Shown piece by piece: positions 28,521 through 33,498 of a stretch of 64,000 nt of DNA. Source of the DNA: Xanthocytophaga flava (GTDB taxonomy: Bacteria; Bacteroidota; Bacteroidia; Cytophagales; 172606-1); assembly GCA_030068525.1 (NCBI GenBank), contig JASJOS010000019.1, positions 1 through 64,000 of the forward strand. Reading direction: 5' to 3'. Under the pieces are notes generated by a model. The model saw nothing but the letters and a program-made list of their open reading frames with translations. It was not told the DNA's origin and made no database searches. Position 1 is the stretch's first letter, and each line of letters begins with the position of its first letter. The position numbers and the translations under genes are program-made.

Positions 28521-28757
28521 TGCTCTGTCGTCTAAGGGCTAAAGAAGTGGTCAAAAATAATTCTTAAAGGCTTCAAAGGTATCTTTTGTGCTGCGCCTTC
28601 GCCTATTTTTCGGCCCGTAGCCGCTGGCTACGCCCCTAAAAATAGTCTTGGCTCGCTACAAAATCTATCCTTTTCGCCTCTTTAAAATTATCTCAGACCA
28701 CTTCTAAGATTTCCGGCTTTGAACTGGAAGATGGACGTTCGAATCGTCCCGGAGCAA
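28521..28757 (+). tRNA. tRNA-Gln(TTG) interrupted in the D loop
   Basis: The 5' part (acceptor TGCTCTG, D arm GTCTAAGGGCTA) ends at about 28542. The 3' part begins near 28706: anticodon arm TCCGG-CTTTGAA-CTGGA, T arm GGACG-TTCGAAT-CGTCC, acceptor CGGAGCA. Joined, they form a good tRNA with 7 acceptor pairs. A palindromic element of about 160 bp splits the D loop. Unless the insert is removed from the transcript, the gene is broken. Confidence 0.8.
28543..28705. mobile_element. miniature palindromic element, copy 1 (in tRNA-Gln)
   Basis: Terminal inverted repeats AGAAGTGGTC / GACCACTTCT extend imperfectly for about 30 bp. A related copy in opposite orientation lies at 43179-43320: AAAGGCT(T/A)CAAAGGTA, CTTG(G/A)CTCGCT and AAAATCTA(T/G)CC are shared. 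No transposase. MITE- or REP-like. Confidence 0.75.
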
Positions 28758-28794
28758 CAAACAAGTCTGAAGACATACTTCAGAGAAGGTTATT

Positions 28795-28920
28795 GGGTGT
28801 CGTAGAAAAATGTTACTTCGGATGATAATCGGCAGGTCGGAGGTTCGAATCCTTTTCATACTCAGGTATGGTAGCTCAGTGGTTAGAGCAGCAAAATGTA
28901 CATTTTTCGTTTATCACCCC
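28795..28920 (+). ncRNA. Y-RNA-like element Y1 (permuted tRNA module)
   Basis: Lower stem GGGUG / CACCC, core GUGUCGUAG with U-A pair to UCACC, upper stem GAAAAAUGU / ACAUUUUUC, then UACUUC. The loop holds the 3' half of a tRNA first (T arm GGAGG-TTCGAAT-CCTTT), an acceptor stem closed by a tetraloop (CATAC-TCAG-GTATG), and then a D arm (GCTCAGTGGTTAGAGC). The Y stem replaces the anticodon arm, as in YrlA. It abuts the next tRNA-like gene by 1 nt. Confidence 0.82.
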
Positions 28921-28921
28921 T

Positions 28922-28995
28922 ACTCCTTTGGACTAAGGAAAAAGTCACTGCATTTTCTATGCGGAGATACAGGTTCAATTCCTGTAAGGAGTCCA
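28922..28995 (+). tRNA. tRNA-like, Glu-TTC anticodon, degenerate
   Basis: Acceptor ACTCCTT / AAGGAGT, D stem GACT / AGTC, anticodon stem CTGCA / TGCGG with loop TTTTCTA, T arm ACAGG-TTCAATT-CCTGT. All stems form, but position 37 is T, the D loop is unusual and only C-CA follows the acceptor. Probably a diverged or bait-like tRNA rather than a working Glu tRNA. Confidence 0.6.
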
Positions 28996-29018
28996 AGGCA
29001 GGATATCTGCCACAAAAT

Positions 29019-29147
29019 GAGTGTCGTAGGCAAGAGTTACTTAGGTTATATTGGTTCGATTCCAAAACCGGACTGTCTGCAAAACAGATAGATCCGGATA
29101 CTCCAGAAGTACATTCTGAGAGAAAGACTCTTGCAGCATATAACCTC
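29019..29147 (+). ncRNA. Y-RNA-like element Y2 (permuted tRNA, Cys-like hairpin)
   Basis: Outer stem GAG / CUC, core GUGUCGUAG with U-A pair (UAACC), upper stem GCAAGAGU / ACUCUUGC, then UACUUA. The loop: T arm TTGG-TTCGATT-CCAA, acceptor CCGGA / TCCGG capped by a hairpin CTGT-CTGCAAA-ACAG (a GCA anticodon-like 7-nt loop), then a short D-like arm CTC ... GAG. An anticodon-type hairpin capping the acceptor is not part of known YrlA. Confidence 0.75.
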
Positions 29148-29164
29148 AGCATACAGATTAGCAA

Positions 29165-29228
29165 AAGGCAATTGGCAAGACGTTCTTTTCAGTAAAGCTA
29201 ATTTGTATAATGCCGATTGCCTTCTTTT
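29165..29228 (+). terminator. long-loop hairpin with T run
   Basis: AAGGCAATTGGCA pairs with TGCCGATTGCCTT over a 33-nt loop, then CTTTTTGG. It may end the transcript of Y1-Y2 or be a separate small RNA. Confidence 0.5.
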
Positions 29229-29230
29229 TG

Positions 29231-29298
29231 GTTTATCAAATCATGGCTGATTATATCTGCTATTGGCAGATGGCAAGGGTTCAATTCCCTGATAAACC
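29231..29298 (+). tRNA. tRNA-like sequence, degenerate
   Basis: Acceptor GTTTATC / GATAAAC, small D arm ATC-ATGGCT-GAT, anticodon stem ATCTG / CAGAT with loop CTATTGG, T arm AGGG-TTCAATT-CCCT. The anticodon would be ATT and the D loop is short, so decoding function is doubtful. Function not known. Confidence 0.5.
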
Positions 29299-29446
29299 TC
29301 CGGGGTTATAAATCCCCAAAGTAGTACTTGTCTTCTTAGTAGGCCTCATTCGCAGAAGTGAGATGTGGTTAATCCAACCACTCCTGTTTGCCAACAGGAT
29401 CGTTCAAAAAGGACACACTGAAAGCGAAAAAAAATATCAATGAAAC
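29299..29446 (+). other. unresolved tRNA-like fragments
   Basis: Contains a T-arm-like hairpin GGGG-TTATAAAT-CCCC, a perfect hairpin GTGGTT-AATCC-AACCAC (29365-29381) and a Gly-GCC anticodon-like arm CCTGTTTGCCAACAGG (29383-29398). The order suggests another permuted tRNA-like RNA, but I could not fold it into one and found no Y core. Confidence 0.4.
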
Positions 29447-29645
29447 AAAAAGTGCCGTAGGGAAGAGTTACTTCATACTATAATGCTCCTAAGGTAGCGT
29501 ATATCGGGTAACCGATAGAGCGAAGCCAATGCCTGCAAAGGTGCAAGTCCCACCCGTTGGGATGTCGAAGGCGTGTCCACTGTCCTGGACTCAGGATAAG
29601 GACGACGGCGAAAAGCCAGATCTCTTCCCGCTTGTAGCCTTTTTT
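29447..29645 (+). ncRNA. Y-RNA-like element Y3 with 23S rRNA-like insert
   Basis: Outer stem AAAAAG / CUUUUU, core GUGCCGUAG with C-G pair (UAGCC), upper stem GGGAAGAG / CUCUUCCC, then UACUUC. At about 199 nt it is the longest element. The insert begins ACTATAA, 3 nt, TCCTAAGGTAGCG (29477-29499), then a hairpin TATCGG-GTAA-CCGATA. These blocks occur in the same order in the H69-H71 region of bacterial 23S rRNA. The rest holds GGTGCAAGTCCCACC and GTGTCCAC ... GGACTCAGG, which may extend the similarity. Confidence 0.75.
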
Positions 29646-29656
29646 AAGTAAAAAAT

Positions 29657-29744
29657 GGAGAGGTGCCAGAATGGTTAACGGAGCAGTTTGCTAAACTGTC
29701 GTACGTGTCAAAGCGTATTGTGGGTTCGAGTCCCACCTTCTCCG
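29657..29744 (+). tRNA. tRNA-Ser(GCT)
   Basis: Class II tRNA with acceptor GGAGAGG / CTTCTCC, anticodon stem CAGTT...AACTG with loop TGCTAA, long variable arm and T arm GTGGG-TTCGAGT-CCCAC. CCA not encoded. Confidence 0.93.
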
Positions 29745-29753
29745 CTAAGGTCT

Positions 29754-29828
29754 CGGGGTGTAGCGTAGTCAGGTTAGCGCGCCACATTTGGGATGTGGAG
29801 GCCGCAGGTTCGAATCCTGCCACCCCGA
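29754..29828 (+). tRNA. tRNA-Pro(TGG)
   Basis: Acceptor CGGGGTG / CACCCCG, anticodon stem CCACA / TGTGG with loop TTTGGGA, T arm GCAGG-TTCGAAT-CCTGC. CCA not encoded. Confidence 0.95.
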
Positions 29829-29830
29829 CA

Positions 29831-29975
29831 AAAGAGTGTCGTAAAAAAGTCATACTTCGTTCCAATCTGGTGTACAGGTGTAACCCCTGTTCCTGAATGA
29901 TCAGGATAGTTTAATATTTCAGAACACAGGTAGCTCGATAGAGCCCATAGAAGACTTTTTGCTTGTTGCCTCTTT
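29831..29975 (+). ncRNA. Y-RNA-like element Y4 (permuted tRNA module)
   Basis: Outer stem AAAGAG / CUCUUU, core GUGUCGUAA with a U-G wobble (UUGCC), upper stem AAAAAGUC / GACUUUUU, then UACUUC. The loop has a T-like arm ACAGG-TGTAACC-CCTGT, a long acceptor-like stem containing TCCTG-AATGAT-CAGGA, and a short D-like arm AGCTC-GATAG-AGC. The tRNA parts are more diverged than in Y1, Y6 or Y8. Confidence 0.78.
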
Positions 29976-29985
29976 TATGTAATCT

Positions 29986-30069
29986 GGAAGCACGCCAAAG
30001 ATGGAGAGTTGGAGCTGACTGTAAATCAGTTGTCTTCGGGCTGAGTAGGTTCGAATCCTACTGCTTCCA
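29986..30069 (+). tRNA. tRNA-Tyr(GTA)
   Basis: Class II tRNA: acceptor GGAAGCA / TGCTTCC, anticodon arm CTGACTGTAAATCAG, variable arm, T arm GTAGG-TTCGAAT-CCTAC. CCA not encoded. Confidence 0.95.
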
Positions 30070-30071
30070 CA

Positions 30072-30197
30072 TGAGTGCCGTAGAAAAGTGTTACTTCGAC
30101 ACGCTGACTTTGGAAGTCAGAGCTTGCAGGCGTAAATCCTGCTCACACGTTGGTGTGATGGTGCAATTTTAAAAGTCATTTTTCGCCTGTTGCCTCA
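30072..30197 (+). ncRNA. Y-RNA-like element Y5 (with Pro-TGG anticodon arm)
   Basis: Outer stem UGAG / CUCA, core GUGCCGUAG with C-G pair (UUGCC), upper stem GAAAAGUG / CAUUUUUC, then UACUUC. The loop keeps a complete anticodon arm (CTGAC-TTTGGAA-GTCAG), then a T arm GCAGG-CGTAAAT-CCTGC and a capped acceptor TCACAC ... GTGTGA. A D arm is not evident. The anticodon is the same as that of the tRNA-Pro 270 nt upstream. Confidence 0.78.
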
Positions 30198-30218
30198 ATC
30201 TATAAACTATGCATTACC

Positions 30219-30247
30219 ATTAAAAAGTGTCGTTAATCACCTTTAAT
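30219..30247 (+). promoter_or_regulatory. minimal Y core in the Ro60 gene leader
   Basis: ATTAAA ... TTTAAT encloses GTGTCGTTAATCAC: the same 5' GUGUCGU and 3' UCACC core with no insert, ending 14 nt before the TROVE start codon. Likely part of the mRNA leader. A Ro60 site there would allow autoregulation (inference). Confidence 0.55.
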
Positions 30248-30252
30248 CAATT

Positions 30253-30264
30253 ACTACAACTATG
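30253..30264 (+). promoter_or_regulatory. shared leader CTACAACT-ATG
   Basis: ACTACAACT directly before ATG. The same or nearly the same sequence precedes the genes at 32548 (CTACAACT 9 nt upstream), 33679 (CTACGACT), 36634 and 37255 (CTACAACT). It is also found at 35793 and, weaker, at 28162, 40145 and 41093. It may be a translation signal in place of a Shine-Dalgarno site. Confidence 0.65.
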
Positions 30265-31779
30265 AAATTTAATATTCTTACTAAAAACAAAAACCAGATT
30301 GTAAATCATCAAGGTGCACCTGCCTATACAATCACGTCAGAACTGGAACTCTATTCAGCAGTAGTAACATCGTCACTTTCTGATCAGTTCTATGAAAAGG
30401 CAGATCAGAAAATAGATCGCATCCGAACGCTGATCCAGAAGGTTGATCCGGTGTTTGTAGCACAACTTGCTGTATACGCACGGGAACAAATGCACCTACG
30501 ATCCATACCTCTGGTACTAGCAGTTGAGCTAGCGAGAATACACTCTGGAGATCAATTGGTTTCCAAAATGGTAAGCCGGATTATCCAGCGTGCGGATGAA
30601 ATCACCGAGCTTCTAGCCTATTACCAGGCTGCCAATCGTCGGGATGGAATCAAAAAACTGGGAAAACTTTCCAAACAGCTACAGAGAGGAATTGTCCTGG
30701 CCTTCAATAAATTTGACGAATATCAGTTTGCAAAATACAACCGGGAAGCTGAAGTGAAACTACGAGACGCATTGTTTCTGGTACACCCAAAAGCAAAAGA
30801 TGAAACCCAACAACTGCTCTTCGATAAAATCGTGAATGATGGACTGACAGTACCTTACACATGGGAGGTTGAACTATCTGCACTAGGTCAGCAATCCTTT
30901 GAAAATGAAGCAGCTCGTCAGGCAGCAGTTAAAGCAAAATGGGAGGAATTGATTGATTCTGGTAAACTGGGTTATATGGCATTGCTACGAAACCTGCGAA
31001 ATATTCTACAGGCAACAGTTAGTGAACAACATATAAATCGGGTTGCAGACCGGCTGGCCAATGAGCGGGAAGTTAAAAATTCAAAACAGCTTCCATTCCG
31101 ATTTCTGGCAGCATACCGGGAACTGAAAGAAGTAAATACAGTCTACACTTCACTGATACTAAATGCACTGGAAGATGCAGTAAAAGTTAGCGCAGCTAAT
31201 ATCAAAGGATTTGATATCAATACAAAAGTGTTGCTTGCGTGTGATGTTTCAGGTTCTATGCAAACCTTTATCTCACCACGTAGCCGAATACAAAACTATG
31301 ATATCGGTCTGATTCTGGCTATGCTTCTACAATCCCGTAGCAAATCAGTAATCTCAGGTTTCTTCGGTGATCGGTGGAAAGTAGTCAATCTGGCAAGCAA
31401 CCATATTCTGGCTAACACCACTGAACTACGCAAACGGGAAGGTGAAGTAGGATACGCAACGAATGGTCATCTGGTGATACAGGATCTGATTGACAAAGGC
31501 CAGATAGTGGACAAAGTCATGTTCTTCACAGATTGTCAGCTATGGAATAGCAAAGGTGATGGCAACAGTATTGCCAAACTATGGCGCAATTACAAACAGA
31601 TTGCTCCCAATGCTAAAATCTATCTGTTTGATCTGGCAGGCTACGGACAAATGCCACTACGGACTGAAAGTAATGATGTCTTCATGATTGCAGGCTGGTC
31701 AGACAAAGTATTTGATATACTGGAGGCCATTGAAAATGGCAGCAATGCAGTAGCTGAGATTGAAAAGATTATCCTTTAA
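30262..31779 (+). CDS. rsr: Ro60 orthologue: TROVE and vWA domains
   Basis: 505 aa. N-terminal helical TROVE ring (about residues 15-315) and C-terminal von Willebrand A domain with the MIDAS motif ACDVSGSMQ (D328, S330, S332) and MFFTDCQLW. Ro60/Rsr binds Y RNAs on the outside of its ring and misfolded RNA ends in the hole. In Deinococcus and Salmonella it works with PNPase. Here it stands within nine Y-RNA-like elements and ahead of RNA repair genes. Starts after the shared CTACAACT leader and has its own terminator. Confidence 0.93.
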   Translation: MKFNILTKNKNQIVNHQGAPAYTITSELELYSAVVTSSLSDQFYEKADQKIDRIRTLIQKVDPVFVAQLAVYAREQMHLRSIPLVLAVELARIHSGDQLVSKMVSRIIQRADEITELLAYYQAANRRDGIKKLGKLSKQLQRGIVLAFNKFDEYQFAKYNREAEVKLRDALFLVHPKAKDETQQLLFDKIVNDGLTVPYTWEVELSALGQQSFENEAARQAAVKAKWEELIDSGKLGYMALLRNLRNILQATVSEQHINRVADRLANEREVKNSKQLPFRFLAAYRELKEVNTVYTSLILNALEDAVKVSAANIKGFDINTKVLLACDVSGSMQTFISPRSRIQNYDIGLILAMLLQSRSKSVISGFFGDRWKVVNLASNHILANTTELRKREGEVGYATNGHLVIQDLIDKGQIVDKVMFFTDCQLWNSKGDGNSIAKLWRNYKQIAPNAKIYLFDLAGYGQMPLRTESNDVFMIAGWSDKVFDILEAIENGSNAVAEIEKIIL

Positions 31780-31788
31780 TATTTGAAT

Positions 31789-31821
31789 AGCAGGTTGAGA
31801 CAATGCATTACTCAACCTGCT
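31789..31821 (+). terminator. hairpin after the Ro60 gene
   Basis: AGCAGGTTGAG ... CTCAACCTGCT, 11-bp stem; only a weak T run follows. Confidence 0.65.
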
Positions 31822-31855
31822 TGTAAATAGAGATTTAACAGACTTCTAACTCCCA

Positions 31856-32416
31856 ATGGAAAAACTATTTGAGATTTCGAAAACCCAGAAAAAGTTACTC
31901 TCTATCTATTTACGGGGAGATAGCAAATTCTGGTTGGGCTATATCCTAAACTATACCTCAGAAACCATAGACCTTCAACACTTTAGCACTCTTGGGAAAT
32001 CGGATGGGATCATTGTAATAAAGACCTATAACATTGAAAGAGTAGAATTTACGAATGACTATACAAGATCCTTTGACCACTTGATTCAAAATAGCCAGCT
32101 ACTGGAGACACAGACAGTGCAGGAACTGGAAAGCTCTCTTATCAACGAATGGCCAATGAACGTACTCAAACAATTTCTGGAAAAGGAAAAGCTGATTTCT
32201 CTTGAAGTTAACGATACGCTTGAAACAGGCTTTGTACGCGAAACTGGCGATGATTGTGTGATTATTCACTCTATTGGTACACTTGGAGAAGATAATGGTC
32301 TGGCATGTTATAGGATTGCAGACATTAATTCAATTCAAGTGGATACACAAAGACAGAGAAAAGCAGAACTACTTTATCGCTGGCGGAAGGAAAAAAATAA
32401 GCTTAGACAAAATTGA
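31856..32416 (+). CDS. protein with two Sm-like repeats, unknown
   Basis: 186 aa with an internal duplication. Residues about 20-70 (GDSKFWLGYILNYTSETIDL ... HFSTLGKSDGI ... IERVEF) match about 117-167 (NDTLETGFVRETGDDCVIIH ... SIGTLGEDNGLACYRIADINSIQVD). The strand pattern (bend, polar turn, GK/GE-D-G, final I..V) suggests an Sm/Lsm- or SH3-like barrel; this is inference from pattern. It lies directly behind the Ro60 gene, so an RNA-related role is attractive. No known family. Confidence 0.55.
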   Translation: MEKLFEISKTQKKLLSIYLRGDSKFWLGYILNYTSETIDLQHFSTLGKSDGIIVIKTYNIERVEFTNDYTRSFDHLIQNSQLLETQTVQELESSLINEWPMNVLKQFLEKEKLISLEVNDTLETGFVRETGDDCVIIHSIGTLGEDNGLACYRIADINSIQVDTQRQRKAELLYRWRKEKNKLRQN

Positions 32417-32547
32417 TTACAAGAAAAGTATTGTAGAAAAGAAATACTTAACTGATGAGTGTACCTCATCGTATAGAGTCGTAATCGGAAAAGATTCTTT
32501 TCACTTATAAATTTTTACAATTATTGAAAGACTACAACTTGAAAACT

Positions 32548-32769
32548 ATGAAAGATTTACAAAACCTCCGCAATATCGGCTTTATTGCCCATGTCGACTC
32601 TGGTAAAACTACCCTCTCGGAAGAAATACTCTTCTTAGCAGAAGCCATTCATCGGCGTGGTAGCGTAGATGGTGGCAATACAGTTACAGATAGTATGCCC
32701 GAAGAACAACAACGTGGCATTACCATTAAGTCCTCTTGTGTCAAGTTCTACTGGACTGTAAAAGAATAA
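32548..32769 (+). CDS. 73-aa fragment of a translational GTPase
   Basis: NIGFIAHVDSGKTTLSEEIL is the P-loop of EF-G/TetM-type GTPases; DSMPEEQQRGITIKSS is their switch I. The frame then stops, where EF-G continues for about 600 residues. It lacks the DTPGH and NKxD motifs, so it cannot act as a normal GTPase. A CTACAACT leader precedes it, so it may be an expressed mini-protein rather than a simple relic. A hairpin (32454-32470, GATGAG / CTCATC) lies upstream. Confidence 0.65.
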   Translation: MKDLQNLRNIGFIAHVDSGKTTLSEEILFLAEAIHRRGSVDGGNTVTDSMPEEQQRGITIKSSCVKFYWTVKE

Positions 32770-32779
32770 AGAGTGTAAG

Positions 32780-32811
32780 GAGTGTTAGTGTACGATTGTA
32801 AACTAACACTC
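32780..32811 (+). terminator. hairpin after the GTPase fragment
   Basis: GAGTGTTAGT ... ACTAACACTC, 10-bp stem with 12-nt loop; no clear T run. It ends just before Y6. Confidence 0.45.
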
Positions 32812-32822
32812 TCCTCTAAAAT

Positions 32823-32960
32823 ATTGGGTGTCGTAGAGAAGAGTTACTTCGCCTTTAACGCCATGGGTCGCAGGTTCGAATCCTGCCTTTATCACTATTT
32901 ATGATAGAGTAGCTCAGTGGTAGAGCAATGTAATAGTCTCTTTTCGCTAGTTACCCCAAT
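32823..32960 (+). ncRNA. Y-RNA-like element Y6 (clear permuted tRNA)
   Basis: Outer stem ATTGGG / CCCAAT, core GUGUCGUAG with U-A pair (UUACC), upper stem GAGAAGAG / CUCUUUUC, then UACUUC. The loop is the best permuted tRNA: T arm GCAGG-TTCGAAT-CCTGC, acceptor CTTTATCA pairing with TGATAGAG through a 7-nt loop, TA, and D arm GCTCAGTGGTAGAGC. Confidence 0.85.
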
Positions 32961-32990
32961 TCTTCTTGACTCAAACAGAAAACACATGAT

Positions 32991-33075
32991 TGCGGAATGA
33001 CAGTAGCTGGTATCTGAGAGGTCTCATAAGCCTCCGCCTTGTGCCTCGCGGGTTCGAGTCCCGCTTCCGCAACCA
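32991..33075 (+). tRNA. tRNA-Met(CAT) with long variable loop
   Basis: Acceptor TGCGGAA / TTCCGCA, D arm CAG ... CTG, anticodon stem GAGGT / GCCTC with loop CTCATAA, T arm GCGGG-TTCGAGT-CCCGC, discriminator A and encoded CCA (33073-33075). The variable region is about 13 nt, unusual for Met. It could be elongator Met or an Ile(CAU) tRNA. Confidence 0.8.
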
Positions 33076-33155
33076 AAGAGTGCCGTTGGAAAATGTTACT
33101 TCGTTAGACTACGGATCTAAAATTGATTATTTCATTCTTCGCTTATCGCCTCTTT
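33075..33155 (+). ncRNA. Y-RNA-like element Y7 (anticodon hairpin only)
   Basis: Outer stem AAAGAG / CUCUUU, core GUGCCGUUG with C-G pair (AUCGCC), upper stem GGAAAAUG / CAUUCUUC (one mismatch), then UACUUC. At 81 nt it is the shortest full element. The loop holds little more than a perfect anticodon arm TTAGA-CTACGGA-TCTAA (ACG, Arg). It overlaps the encoded CCA of the tRNA before it by one base. Confidence 0.8.
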
Positions 33156-33159
33156 TTAT

Positions 33160-33232
33160 TCGCCCGTAACTCAGTGGCTAGAGTACCTCACTTTTAATGA
33201 GGGAGCCATGGGTTCAAATCCCATCGGGCGAA
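33160..33232 (+). tRNA. tRNA-Lys(TTT)
   Basis: Acceptor TCGCCCG / CGGGCGA, anticodon arm CCTCA-CTTTTAA-TGAGG, T arm ATGGG-TTCAAAT-CCCAT. CC follows discriminator A, but not CCA. Confidence 0.95.
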
Positions 33233-33245
33233 CCTAAAATACTAT

Positions 33246-33320
33246 TGCTTCGTCGTTCAAAGGATAGGACAGCTGGCTACGAACCAGCAGATAAACGTTC
33301 GACTCGTTTCGAAGCAACCA
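33246..33320 (+). tRNA. tRNA-Arg(ACG), CCA encoded
   Basis: Acceptor TGCTTCG / CGAAGCA, anticodon arm GCTGG-CTACGAA-CCAGC, T arm AAACG-TTCGACT-CGTTT, discriminator A and CCA at 33318-33320. Confidence 0.92.
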
Positions 33321-33329
33321 AGGGAGTGT

Positions 33330-33471
33330 ACTACATGGGATGTCGTAAAAAAGAGATACTTCGTTCGATTCAAAATTGAAAGGTTGCAGGTTCGATTCCT
33401 GCTTCTGCTTAGGCAGAATAGCTCAATGGTAGAGAAATGTGCTCTTTTTGCCTGTCACTCCTCACTGTAGT
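33330..33471 (+). ncRNA. Y-RNA-like element Y8 (permuted tRNA module)
   Basis: Outer stem ACTACA / TGTAGT, lower stem GGGAUG / CACUCC, core AUGUCGUAA with U-A pair (UCACU), upper stem AAAAAGAG / CUCUUUUU, then UACUUC. The loop: T arm GCAGG-TTCGATT-CCTGC, acceptor TTCTGC-TTAG-GCAGAA, and D arm GCTCAATGGTAGAGA. A clean permuted tRNA like Y6. Confidence 0.83.
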
Positions 33472-33498
33472 AACAACTTTCTGAATTTATTCCTATAT

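Noticed and set aside
28810-29195. Open frames of 60-99 codons inside the Y/tRNA array
   Set aside because: They run across tRNA and Y elements in several frames, with no leader and no family; the RNA structure accounts for the sequence.
29447-29645. Y3 as a group I or group II intron fragment
   Set aside because: Segments such as GGTGCAAGTCC recall group II introns, but no domain V, no intron protein and no splice-site context were seen, while the Y core and stem are intact.
32450-32500. CTGATGAG followed by GGAAAAG, resembling a hammerhead ribozyme core
   Set aside because: The CTGATGAG lies inside a simple hairpin (GATGAG / CTCATC) and the remaining core bases and stems do not fit.
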